Positions 14,511 to 22,598 of a stretch of DNA of 52,718 nt are shown piece by piece. This DNA comes from an uncultured Prevotella sp. (GTDB lineage: Bacteria > Bacteroidota > Bacteroidia > Bacteroidales > Bacteroidaceae). Positions within the stretch are counted from its first letter, which is position 1. Every line of letters starts with the position of its first letter. A program made the position numbers and the translations under genes. The notes below the pieces were generated by a model. It had not been told where the DNA came from. It searched no databases and was given only the letters and a program-made list of their open reading frames with translations. Where the stretch lies: contig CAMHTW010000025.1 in the NCBI GenBank assembly GCA_946188165.1, positions 1 through 52,718 of the forward strand, read 5' to 3'.

Positions 14511-16772
14511 ATGAATAAGATAAAGATTCTATTTGCAGCGATGCTGGCAGCGATACTGTTCGTAGGCTGTAAGAGTGACGACGATAGTTCTTCGACAGAC
14601 AACACACCCAAGGATGTGATGACGCTGAACGTGGATGTCGTGCTGCCAGCCAGCATCCGTTCACAGTGGCAACCCAGCATCGATTGGGCACTGGAGAACA
14701 TCAACAAGGCACAGCAGCAACAGAGCCGTCAGGTCAAGCTGAACCTGCGCTACCATGACGAGGATACAGAGAACCTCGACAACCTGGCCTACAAACTGGC
14801 TAACCCCGAGGCTGGCGACGATACGTGCCATGCCATTATCGGTCCCTATCATTCGTCTCATGCCAAGGACATCCTGCGCTATGCCGGACGCAACCGCCTG
14901 CCGATTATCATGCCGACCTGTACCAGTTCCGAGTTGCAGCGTACCAACGCCCGCAACACGTATGCATGGTTCCTGACCGAGAGCGATGTCACGCAGTGTG
15001 AAATCATGGTGACAGGCGTTGCCAAGATGGTTGACGTGGACGTGGCCCTCATCTACAGCGACGACACCTACGGACAGTCGTTCCACGACTGGTTCGGCTA
15101 CTACGCTACCGAGCGTCAGCTGCACATGGCTGGCGAGGGTATCATCGCCTACGAGAAAGGCATGAACCTGAAGCCTTTCCTCGACGGACTGGCAGCCGAC
15201 TGCAAGAACGGACGCCTGGTGGTATGTATCGCCCTCAGCGATGCGTCTAACTATAAAGACGCCACCACACAGGTGCACCAGTGGTATGAGAATATCAAGA
15301 AGGACGGGAAGATGCTGGCACTGAAGGTCATCCTCTCCGATACCGCGCTCGACGATGAGGTGGTACAGGATAAAGGTATCCACTTTGACTATGGCGTTAG
15401 CCCCACAGCATCTTCGAAGTATGGTTTCCCGCAGAGCTACGAGGCGCGTTTCGGACGTGCCCTGAAGTTAGGCGAGGCCCGTATCTATGACGCGCTGACC
15501 ATGCTTGCCTTAGGTGCTGCCCACCAGCGTGTGAAGGGTGAGAACTGCATGGTGGCTGGCCGCACGGTGAAGTACTATGATAAGCCCTACGGACCCACGC
15601 TGACCGACCATATACGCAGCATCGTGGCATCGGAAGCTGGACTGAGCTGTGGCTGGGAACCTGAAGGACTGGCAAGTGCCTTCAGCGAGATTGCCGCCGG
15701 TCGCGACATCCGCCTGACGGGTGCCTCGGGCAGTCTGAACTTCGACAAGGAGAGTAATACCAAGGTGCTGGGTACCGACTATATCTTCTGGCGCGTTGAG
15801 GATACAGGCAGCCGTGTGGCCAAACCTATCCTGCACATCAGCACGGAGAGCAGCAATACGCAGGCTTCGACGACGTCCCTCTGGGAACTTGACAAGATGT
15901 GGGTACCTGAATATGAGGAAGTGTCCGTCCAACACAACCTTCCCGCAGTCACCGACCGCTGGGCAGTGGTCATCAGCCCCTCTACCACATGGAGCAACTA
16001 CCGCCACCAGGCCGATGCCTTCGCCATGTACCAGTTGTTGCGCCAGCACGGCTATGACGACGACCATATCGTACTCATCGTCGAGGATAATCTTGCCAAA
16101 GACAGTCGCAATGTCTTCCCGGGACAGATTTTCGTGGAGCGCAGCAACGACCCTGCCGCAGCCAATGACCAGTTCGTAAACGAGGATGTTCGCAAAGGTG
16201 CCAAAGTGGACTACAAGTTCAGCGATCTGCAGATTACTGACATTGCCGACATCATGATGGGTCGCAGCAGCAGCCATCTGCCAGAGGTCATCAAGCCAAC
16301 GGCTTCCAGCGATATTTTCTTCTTCTGGAGCGGACACGGTGGCAACACTGAGGGACCGCTATGGGGTAACGAGGATGCCGTAGAGGAGTTTGGCAAGGAG
16401 CGCATCCTTAACATCGTCAAGGACATGACACAGCCAAGAATGTACCGCCGTATGATGTTTGCCATCGAGACGTGCTTCAGCGGCCATTGGGGCGAAGCCC
16501 TCACTGGACAGCCCGACGTGCTGGTGCTGACAGCCGCCAATTCACAGGAGTCGTCGAAGGCCGACATGCACGACCGCGACCTTGGCGTCTATCTCTCTAA
16601 TGCCTTTGCCCGCACGTTCCGTCGTCAGATTCATGCCCAGAACGACATCAAAATCTACGACCTCTTCCGCGAGCTGTTCAAGACCACGAAGGGATCGCAC
16701 GTCAGCATCTACAACCAGCAGGAATATGGTTCCGTCTATTCGGAAAGAATGAATGAGTTCCTGCCGAAGTGA
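14511..16772 (+). CDS. Lipoprotein fusion: type I periplasmic-binding domain plus legumain-like C13 protease
   Basis: Starts at ATG 14511; the in-frame TTG at 14502 is less likely. Lipobox LFVGC (Cys20) followed by KSDDDSSS, so probably surface or outer-membrane anchored. Residues about 40-450 look like a Leu/Ile/Val-type (type I) periplasmic binding protein: CHAIIGPYHSSHAKDI, RLPIIMPTCTSS, DVALIYSDDTYGQSF. Residues about 480-750 look like peptidase family C13 (legumain, GPI transamidase PIG-K; clan CD): DRWAVVISPSTTWSNYRHQADAFAM, then FFFWSGHGGN with His609, then MFAIETCFSGHWG with Cys655. The His-Cys spacing (46) is near that of legumain. C13 enzymes cleave after Asn/Asp. The fusion suggests ligand-gated proteolysis at the cell surface. 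The gene is followed by a terminator and then by the MACPF operon. Confidence 0.8.
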   Translation: MNKIKILFAAMLAAILFVGCKSDDDSSSTDNTPKDVMTLNVDVVLPASIRSQWQPSIDWALENINKAQQQQSRQVKLNLRYHDEDTENLDNLAYKLANPEAGDDTCHAIIGPYHSSHAKDILRYAGRNRLPIIMPTCTSSELQRTNARNTYAWFLTESDVTQCEIMVTGVAKMVDVDVALIYSDDTYGQSFHDWFGYYATERQLHMAGEGIIAYEKGMNLKPFLDGLAADCKNGRLVVCIALSDASNYKDATTQVHQWYENIKKDGKMLALKVILSDTALDDEVVQDKGIHFDYGVSPTASSKYGFPQSYEARFGRALKLGEARIYDALTMLALGAAHQRVKGENCMVAGRTVKYYDKPYGPTLTDHIRSIVASEAGLSCGWEPEGLASAFSEIAAGRDIRLTGASGSLNFDKESNTKVLGTDYIFWRVEDTGSRVAKPILHISTESSNTQASTTSLWELDKMWVPEYEEVSVQHNLPAVTDRWAVVISPSTTWSNYRHQADAFAMYQLLRQHGYDDDHIVLIVEDNLAKDSRNVFPGQIFVERSNDPAAANDQFVNEDVRKGAKVDYKFSDLQITDIADIMMGRSSSHLPEVIKPTASSDIFFFWSGHGGNTEGPLWGNEDAVEEFGKERILNIVKDMTQPRMYRRMMFAIETCFSGHWGEALTGQPDVLVLTAANSQESSKADMHDRDLGVYLSNAFARTFRRQIHAQNDIKIYDLFRELFKTTKGSHVSIYNQQEYGSVYSERMNEFLPK

Positions 16773-16774
16773 AG

Positions 16775-16848
16775 ATGGATGATGTAAGATGTAAGATGTA
16801 AGATGTAAGAGGTGAGAGAATAGTTCATTCACCTCTTACTTTTTTTTC
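16775..16848 (+). terminator. Heptamer repeats and rho-independent terminator after the protease gene
   Basis: GATGTAA repeats about four times (16780-16808), then GTAAGAGGTGA (16805-16815) pairs with TCACCTCTTAC (16829-16839) followed by nine T residues. Ends the BMP/protease operon. Confidence 0.8.
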
Positions 16849-16890
16849 GTATTTCGTATTTCGTATTTCGTATTTCATACTTCATACTTC
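16848..16890 (+). repeat. CGTATTT heptamer tandem repeat
   Basis: CGTATTT occurs four times in a row and degrades into CATACTT copies. It lies between the terminator and operator E. No coding potential. Confidence 0.7.
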
Positions 16891-16916
16891 ATCCCTCTTT
16901 TCCCCCTTTTGACTTT

Positions 16917-16949
16917 CAAAATATGCAAAAGTTGTTTCAAAATTAGCAA
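16917..16949 (+). promoter_or_regulatory. Direct-repeat operator, copy E (MACPF operon)
   Basis: CAAAATATGCAA at 16917-16928 and CAAAATTAGCAA at 16938-16949, period 21 bp, ending 50 bp before the -7 at 16999. This is the same site as in the lipoprotein operons and ties the pore-forming genes to them. Confidence 0.7.
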
Positions 16950-16975
16950 AAATTACATTTGAGAGCCATTTTTAT

Positions 16976-17006
16976 TTGGATATATATATTCTTTTTCTTA
17001 CCTTTG
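16976..17006 (+). promoter_or_regulatory. Bacteroidetes-type promoter of the MACPF operon
   Basis: TTG at 16976-16978, 20-bp spacer, TACCTTTG at 16999-17006. The leader does not start with GTTGTGT but carries its own pair GTCT...AGAC (17011-17029). No further promoter of this type was found before 45236, so the transcript could be very long. Confidence 0.75.
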
Positions 17007-17117
17007 CATAGTCTAAAAAGAATTCAGACCTGAACATCTGTTATCTTGGAGACTAAAACAAATTTAGTTGTGGTACCTAAAAATTTTTTAATTTAAACAA
17101 TCTAAAATAGTAAGATT

Positions 17118-18665
17118 ATGAAGAAAATGACGAAACAGTTCTTGATGACTGTAGTGGCTTTAGCAGCCTTTACCGCATGCTCAGACTCTTTATTGCCTGA
17201 GCCAGAATTAGTTGTTGACCCTGTATCTGGCCCAACAACTGAGAATTCTTTTGTACTGACTGATGCAAATGGTCAGCAAGTCTCAAAAGTGTCTTCAAAG
17301 TTTGGCACTTACTATCTGAACATCAAGACCGACGGCTTCTGGTATATTGAGGGCAGCGACAACATGGAGTTCACGCCTACCAGAATGTATGGAAAGGGCA
17401 GTGCTCGCGTACCAGTTCTGATTGGTAACAACTGGGCAACAGCTCGTGAATTGTCTTACAGCGTTAAATTCCTCAACGGAAGTGGCGTAACGCGCGGCCA
17501 GGAAAGTGCAGAGGGAAGTACTCAGAAGGTGGAGCAGGAGTCTGCTACAAGTCTTGAAAACTTCAAACAGCTTGTTAACTCAAACATTTTTGTCGGTTAT
17601 GGTTATAATCCCGCGAAGAATCCAGTTCCAGAACTCTGCACAGGTATTGAGATCTTCAAGATGGATGAGCTTGGCGAGGTAACAGATAATGCTGATAGGG
17701 ATACCACAGCTACAGATTCCACTGACTCCGTTAAAATCGTACCAAGGAAGCATTATGTCAAGAGCAGTCTGTCACCACAGGCCAAGGAAGTGTATGAATA
17801 TGCTGACACCGAGGATGACATGGACAAGTTACTTTCTGTTAAAGGTAATACTGGTGGAAACTTCAACGTTGTCAAATTTAGTTTGGATGCCGATGTGAAT
17901 CTAACCAACCAATCACGCAAGGGTACTATTACCGTGCAGAAAACGTTGGCACGTTCAGTTTACAGCCGTGAGATCTCTTGGGCCAGTGCGATGTTGGACG
18001 ATGCAAACTTCAGCGATGGCTTCATGTATTACAAAAATCGTTACATCAAAAAGATCAAGAATGCAACTACTGATTCTGCTAAGAAAGAAGCTACCAGGGA
18101 ATTCTTCAATATCGTAGGTACCCATTTCATTGCAAAAGCCCTGTTAGGCTGCCAGCTCGACTATCGTATGACTGTTGACTCTACCAAGACTAATAAGGCT
18201 ACGAGCGTGAAGGCTGCGCTTGACTTCAAGTGGCAGCAGCAGGTGAAGGATACTGCCAAGGTTGACAGCTTGGAGGAGGAAGAGGCAGCGAAGACCATTC
18301 CTGACAGTCTGAGGAAGAATTTCGTATTTGGTGGAAAGGTTTCCGTGACCGATTCTGTCTATCACGCATCCAGCACTACCAAGGCCGATGTCAAGGCACG
18401 CGGTGGTGAAATCGAGCGCGTCAACATCCTGACTACTGGTGGTCAGCTCCTCCGCGACGACCTGGCAACATGGTTGCTCGCTACCGAGCCTGAAAAGGCT
18501 GCCATGGTGGGTATTAACACGGTACCTATTTACGTCCTCTTTAAAGATGACGAAGATGGTGACGAGAAGAATGCACACGACTATCTCCAGAAGCTTATAG
18601 ACGCCCACTACAGTCTCGACTCGTCAAGATATGGGAATTGGCTTGAAAACCAGAGGATAAAGTGA
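17118..18665 (+). CDS. MACPF-domain lipoprotein 1 with N-terminal BACON-like domain
   Basis: Lipobox FTAC (Cys21). Residues about 50-140 match the pattern of a BACON domain (GFWYIEGSDN, then G-x-G-x-x-x-V-x-V-x-x-N-W, then R), a Bacteroidetes Ig-like module thought to bind glycans or mucin. The MACPF domain fills about residues 155-515: VGYGYNPAKNPVPELC near its start, then the signature VGTHFIAKALLGCQLDY with GTH at 334-336. MACPF proteins (perforin, complement C6-C9, Bacteroidales BSAP toxins) oligomerise into membrane pores through two helix clusters that unfold into hairpins. An Asp/Glu-rich insertion (DSLEEEEAAK) sits near residue 385. First gene of the operon, about 110 nt after the predicted transcription start. 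Confidence 0.88.
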   Translation: MKKMTKQFLMTVVALAAFTACSDSLLPEPELVVDPVSGPTTENSFVLTDANGQQVSKVSSKFGTYYLNIKTDGFWYIEGSDNMEFTPTRMYGKGSARVPVLIGNNWATARELSYSVKFLNGSGVTRGQESAEGSTQKVEQESATSLENFKQLVNSNIFVGYGYNPAKNPVPELCTGIEIFKMDELGEVTDNADRDTTATDSTDSVKIVPRKHYVKSSLSPQAKEVYEYADTEDDMDKLLSVKGNTGGNFNVVKFSLDADVNLTNQSRKGTITVQKTLARSVYSREISWASAMLDDANFSDGFMYYKNRYIKKIKNATTDSAKKEATREFFNIVGTHFIAKALLGCQLDYRMTVDSTKTNKATSVKAALDFKWQQQVKDTAKVDSLEEEEAAKTIPDSLRKNFVFGGKVSVTDSVYHASSTTKADVKARGGEIERVNILTTGGQLLRDDLATWLLATEPEKAAMVGINTVPIYVLFKDDEDGDEKNAHDYLQKLIDAHYSLDSSRYGNWLENQRIK

Positions 18666-18718
18666 TATTTGAAGGGTTGTTCACCCGGATTTGACAGTTA
18701 GTTTTAAGTATATTAAAT

Positions 18719-20140
18719 ATGTACAGGTACATATCATACTCAATGTTGGTGTTTGTTGCCGCCCTGGCGGCAGCATGCTCCAGCAGTGAGAATATGACTG
18801 GCGACGAGATGGCTGGCGGCGCGAACAGCAATGCGCCGCTATCCATTCTCGGAACCCCTGGAGACGGCCTTGTGAATACAGGTTCGTCCTATCGGGAGTA
18901 CACAGCCTTCATCAATGTGCCGGGCAAGTGGTCTGTAGCAACTTCTAAGGGTCTGGCGAATATCTATCCGTCAGAAGGCGAAGGTCCTACCACGGCTGTC
19001 GTTCAGGTGGGTGAGAACTGGGGTGCAGTGCGCGAGAATCTGCTGACACTGACGACTGAGAGCGCAACCAGACGAGCTGGTGGCGAGAATGGGAACAAGT
19101 ATAATCTGTCTATTGTGCAGTCGAGCAATCCTTCGATGGATTCCATCTCGACGATATTCTCCTCTAATAAAGGTGCTGGCTACAGCTATATGCCTGGTGG
19201 CGAATTTTGCAGCGGTGCCATGGTTCCATTGTTCAATCTTTCCACGCTCGACAGCATGCAGCGTGCCACGGGCGTCAAGTTGATTTCCGATGTCGTATTT
19301 CCGCAGACCACCCAGTTGGTGATGACTGGCAACAGTGAGGAAGCCATCGTCAAAGGTCTTACCGTCGGTGTCTCGGCTGGCATGAACTTCTCAAGCGTGA
19401 AGGATAGCAAGACAAAGTCTGGTGGTGGTAGTGGCAGTGGCAGTATCGGTGTCGGTGTGGGAAAAGGTCATGAGGAAAAGAGTATCAATAAATATGCGCT
19501 GAAGCGCATGAAAACCACCCAGTTCACACGCGAGATTCACTACATGAACGTGATGTCGCTGTTGGAACAGACAACCGAGCGTAATTTGAAGGAGAAACTG
19601 CTGTCACCAGGGTTCCTCTCCGTTCAGGAGACGTTTGCCAAGGAGATTGATGCTGCGAAGGGTAATACAACGAAACAGTATGCCCTCTGCGACAGGTTCC
19701 TGGGCGAGATCGGTCCTTGCTTCATCAGCAAGTCGGCTATGGGTACAGCACTCGACTATCAGATTAGTGTTGACAGCACGCTGCTGCGTGACACACTGAG
19801 CGTCAAGGTAGCCCTCGAAGCCAGCTTCCAGACAAAGATAAAGAATAAGCAAGTATCTGGTAGTGGTTCGTTCGATATTGGTGTTTCCAAGGAAGCCACC
19901 GATTTGAAGAGCAAGACAACAGCTACTGTTAAGGTGCGTGGCGGCGATGTGAGCAAGGTGTGTATCCTGGTCACTGGCGGTGAGCTGGATGACAGTGATG
20001 TTACAGCATGGCAGAATAGTTGCCTTCCCACCCGTGCCGCCATGGTTGATATGGTGCTGATTCCCATCTACGTGCTCATTGTCGATGAGTATGCCCGTGA
20101 AGTCCTGACGAACTACTTTAAATTGAAAATGAAGAATTGA
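18719..20140 (+). CDS. MACPF-domain lipoprotein 2 with N-terminal BACON-like domain, signature altered
   Basis: Lipobox AAAC (Cys20). BACON-like domain about residues 45-125 (GKWSVATSKG, VQVGENWGAVRE). MACPF domain from about 145: KGAGYSYMPGGEFC. The signature region reads EIGPCFISKSAMGTALDY, so the usual G-T-H is G-P-C (332-334). A Gly/Ser-rich insertion (SGGGSGSGSIGVGVGKG, about residues 236-253) lies where the first transmembrane-hairpin region is expected. The gene begins 53 bp after the previous stop. Loss of the signature may mean it cannot form pores alone and acts as an accessory subunit. Confidence 0.85.
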   Translation: MYRYISYSMLVFVAALAAACSSSENMTGDEMAGGANSNAPLSILGTPGDGLVNTGSSYREYTAFINVPGKWSVATSKGLANIYPSEGEGPTTAVVQVGENWGAVRENLLTLTTESATRRAGGENGNKYNLSIVQSSNPSMDSISTIFSSNKGAGYSYMPGGEFCSGAMVPLFNLSTLDSMQRATGVKLISDVVFPQTTQLVMTGNSEEAIVKGLTVGVSAGMNFSSVKDSKTKSGGGSGSGSIGVGVGKGHEEKSINKYALKRMKTTQFTREIHYMNVMSLLEQTTERNLKEKLLSPGFLSVQETFAKEIDAAKGNTTKQYALCDRFLGEIGPCFISKSAMGTALDYQISVDSTLLRDTLSVKVALEASFQTKIKNKQVSGSGSFDIGVSKEATDLKSKTTATVKVRGGDVSKVCILVTGGELDDSDVTAWQNSCLPTRAAMVDMVLIPIYVLIVDEYAREVLTNYFKLKMKN

Positions 20141-20144
20141 AAAT

Positions 20145-21245
20145 ATGAACCGATTATATTATTTCCTCCTTCTTGTCAGCCTGCTTGGAATGGTTGCTTG
20201 TTCGAGTGATGACCCGACAGAGACATCAGCTCCCAGTAGTGAAGGTACCCTTGGGGACTTCGACGAAGAGAACGAGGAGCCAAAGACGTATCAGTCTCGG
20301 CTTCTGGCTCCTCCAGGCTTTGAGCGTGGTGTGGGCTATTGCTATGCCACGGGGGCTGAATATCTGGAAGGTGTGACATTCAATATCTTCAATCTCAACT
20401 ATCTGGATTCCATCCAGTATGTCAAGGGACTGAACTTCATCAGCGATGATTATACACCATATACTGAGGAACAGATCATCACCGGCGAGACACGCAGTGC
20501 CGTGTCCAAGCAGTTGGCCGTGTCGGCAAGCATTGGTGTCAACTTCATCGTTGCTGACATCAAGGTGTCAGGCAATTACACCAAGGGCAGTGTACAGGAG
20601 AAACAGTCGGTGTTTGCCATGAAGCGTACCAAGCGCGTGGCCTACAGCCGTGACCTCCAGTACAGGAATGTCATCATGTATTACAAGGAGACTGGCGACA
20701 GCATGGTCTTCGCCCCAGGCTTCTTTGCCGACTGGAAGAGACTCGAAGGCAACAATATCGATCAGGCAGACGTGAGCAACCAGGATGTCCTGAACTTCGT
20801 CAACAAATGGGGTAGGGGCTTCGTGGCACGCTCGTTCATGGGCGGTGTGCTGGAATATACCATGCAGATCGACAAGTCAGTGCTTAGCGAGAATATGAGT
20901 GCCGAGATGGCTATCAATGCCAGCGTAGGACTCCTCGTCGGTGCTGAAATGTCATCAAGTACGAAGACCGAAAATTTCAAGAAGGTGTCCAGCGACCGCT
21001 ACAGCCTCGACATCCATGTCCGTGGCGGCAATGTCCAGGCTGTGACCGAGGTGTTGGCAGGTACAAGCACGTCGCCCAAGGGTATTCAGGAATGGATGGC
21101 GAGTGTCAACTTCCCTCCCTCCCCCGATAGTGAGAAACTGAAACTGTGCGCCCTGACCGATGTGAAGATAGCATCCATTGCATACCTCTTTACGGGTAAG
21201 GTGCAAGACAGAGTCAATTATATTTTGCGTACGAACGGACAGTGA
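20145..21245 (+). CDS. MACPF-domain lipoprotein 3, compact, signature altered
   Basis: The shortest of the six (366 residues): lipobox MVAC (Cys19), then SSDDPTE, an acidic surface-export-like run. No BACON domain, so the MACPF domain begins almost at once (GVGYCYATGAEYLEGVTFNIFN). The signature region is KWGRGFVARSFMGGVLEY, with W-G-R-G instead of Y-G-T-H but the later G-G kept. It contains a full set of MACPF-type segments and ends right after the domain, with no C-terminal membrane-targeting domain. Starts 4 bp after the previous stop and its own stop overlaps a GTG upstream of the next start, so translation is probably coupled. Confidence 0.83.
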   Translation: MNRLYYFLLLVSLLGMVACSSDDPTETSAPSSEGTLGDFDEENEEPKTYQSRLLAPPGFERGVGYCYATGAEYLEGVTFNIFNLNYLDSIQYVKGLNFISDDYTPYTEEQIITGETRSAVSKQLAVSASIGVNFIVADIKVSGNYTKGSVQEKQSVFAMKRTKRVAYSRDLQYRNVIMYYKETGDSMVFAPGFFADWKRLEGNNIDQADVSNQDVLNFVNKWGRGFVARSFMGGVLEYTMQIDKSVLSENMSAEMAINASVGLLVGAEMSSSTKTENFKKVSSDRYSLDIHVRGGNVQAVTEVLAGTSTSPKGIQEWMASVNFPPSPDSEKLKLCALTDVKIASIAYLFTGKVQDRVNYILRTNGQ

Positions 21246-21253
21246 AATTAGGA

Positions 21254-22474
21254 ATGAAGTACAACTTATTATATATATATGTAGTAGTGGGCATGCTGAC
21301 AATGGTCTCATGCAGCAGTGACAGCAGTGACGATGATGTGCCTGTTGTTCCTGAGACAACCCAGCCGGACTCGCCCTCAGACAATGCCAATAAACCCAGC
21401 GACAGCAAGCCGGTGTCGTGGATTTCCAATGTCTATACTTCCGAAGAATTGCAGGAAGTGGAGAATGCCATTGGCGCTATTCGTGGTGCAGGCTACACAT
21501 ACAGAGATAATGAGTCATACTGTGTTGGCACCGATATGGAGGTGTTCAACATTCGTCAGTTGCGTGATTTGGAAAAGAAGTACAATACCACCTATCTCGT
21601 TGACGACTACAATCCTTTCACCAATCAGAAGTTCTTCTACAGCGAGACCACAAAAGGCTTGAAGGACTCGTTGGGCCTTGACATCGGTATTGGCGTGGGT
21701 GCCGGTATGTTCTCCGTGGATGTGGAGGTGGGCTTCAACAAGAAGAACTTCGAGACCACCAAGAACTATTATTCATTGATGAGTCTGAAACAGGGTTACT
21801 TCTCCCGCGAACTCAACTACCTGGACCTGCGTGAACAGGTGGCTAATGCCGTGGCCGCCTCTCCGTTGGGTAACACCTATCCCAGCGTCAATGCCGACTC
21901 GCTTGGCAAGGTCGTACCGATCTTCAAAGAGGTTTATTCTGCCGGCTTTGCGGATGTGATGCAGAAGTTTGTCCGTAAAATCCATGCCGCTCCCTCGGCA
22001 TTCGCGGCCAGTGGCATCTGCCGTGAGTTTATCGAAGAGGTTGGTTCTGGTTTCGTGATGCGCTCCGTCTTAGGTTGTTCGCTCGACTACTATAACACCA
22101 CGCGTATGGACTCTGTCTCTACATTGCTCGACGTGAAAGTGGCTCTTGAGCTGTCTGTCCAGATTAAATTTATCACGATCAGTACCAGTATCGGTGTCGA
22201 TTATCATGATGCTGCCGAGAAGTGCAGTCGCGGTTCAGAGAGCCATATCATCGCCCGTGGCGGTAACGTGGCACTCGTGACGGCATTTACCACTGGTCAG
22301 CAGGCGACGATAGACGTGGAGACCCTGAAAGGTTGGCAGCAGTCGGTCACACCTCGTGATGCTGCCCTCATCGACATCCGTCTGGTGCCTATCTACGAGG
22401 TTATCTACGATGCCAAGACGCGCACTATTCTGAGAAACTATATGAATAAGTCATTAGGCAACTTCGAGAATTAG
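21254..22474 (+). CDS. MACPF-domain lipoprotein 4, signature altered
   Basis: The frame opens at a GTG at 21242 inside the previous gene's last codons. ATG 21254 gives a cleaner signal peptide with lipobox MVSC (Cys20) followed by SSDSSDDDV. MACPF domain from about residue 75 (RGAGYTYRDNESYCVGTDMEVFN). Signature region: EVGSGFVMRSVLGCSLDYYN, with G-S-G for G-T-H. A final RGGN...TTGQQ strand pattern is shared with MACPF 1-3. It is followed by a 111-bp gap containing the first copy of the 105-bp hairpin repeat. Confidence 0.83.
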   Translation: MKYNLLYIYVVVGMLTMVSCSSDSSDDDVPVVPETTQPDSPSDNANKPSDSKPVSWISNVYTSEELQEVENAIGAIRGAGYTYRDNESYCVGTDMEVFNIRQLRDLEKKYNTTYLVDDYNPFTNQKFFYSETTKGLKDSLGLDIGIGVGAGMFSVDVEVGFNKKNFETTKNYYSLMSLKQGYFSRELNYLDLREQVANAVAASPLGNTYPSVNADSLGKVVPIFKEVYSAGFADVMQKFVRKIHAAPSAFAASGICREFIEEVGSGFVMRSVLGCSLDYYNTTRMDSVSTLLDVKVALELSVQIKFITISTSIGVDYHDAAEKCSRGSESHIIARGGNVALVTAFTTGQQATIDVETLKGWQQSVTPRDAALIDIRLVPIYEVIYDAKTRTILRNYMNKSLGNFEN

Positions 22475-22493
22475 TTAAGAGTGAAGAGTGAAA

Positions 22494-22598
22494 AATAAAA
22501 GACAACCCAAACAACTAAAACAACTCTTCTGAGAATGCAAAAACGTTGTCCATGTTGTACAAGTTGTCTTTAAATATAAAATAATATGAGAACGAATA
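22494..22598 (+). repeat. 105-bp spacer hairpin element, copy 1
   Basis: Identical in three places (22494, 24885, 28903). The left arm holds three ACAAC words and the right arm three GTTGT words, all with a 9-bp period, bounded by AAAGACAAC (22498-22506) and GTTGTCTTT (22563-22571). Folded as RNA this gives three short helices separated by 4x4 internal loops. The element runs into the start codon of the next gene. It is preceded by GAAGAGT heptamers. Confidence 0.85.

Noticed and set aside
14661..16337. Minus-strand open frames of 240 and 275 codons across the protease gene
   Set aside because: The + strand frame has catalytic motifs and a lipobox; the antisense frames show no recognisable domain.
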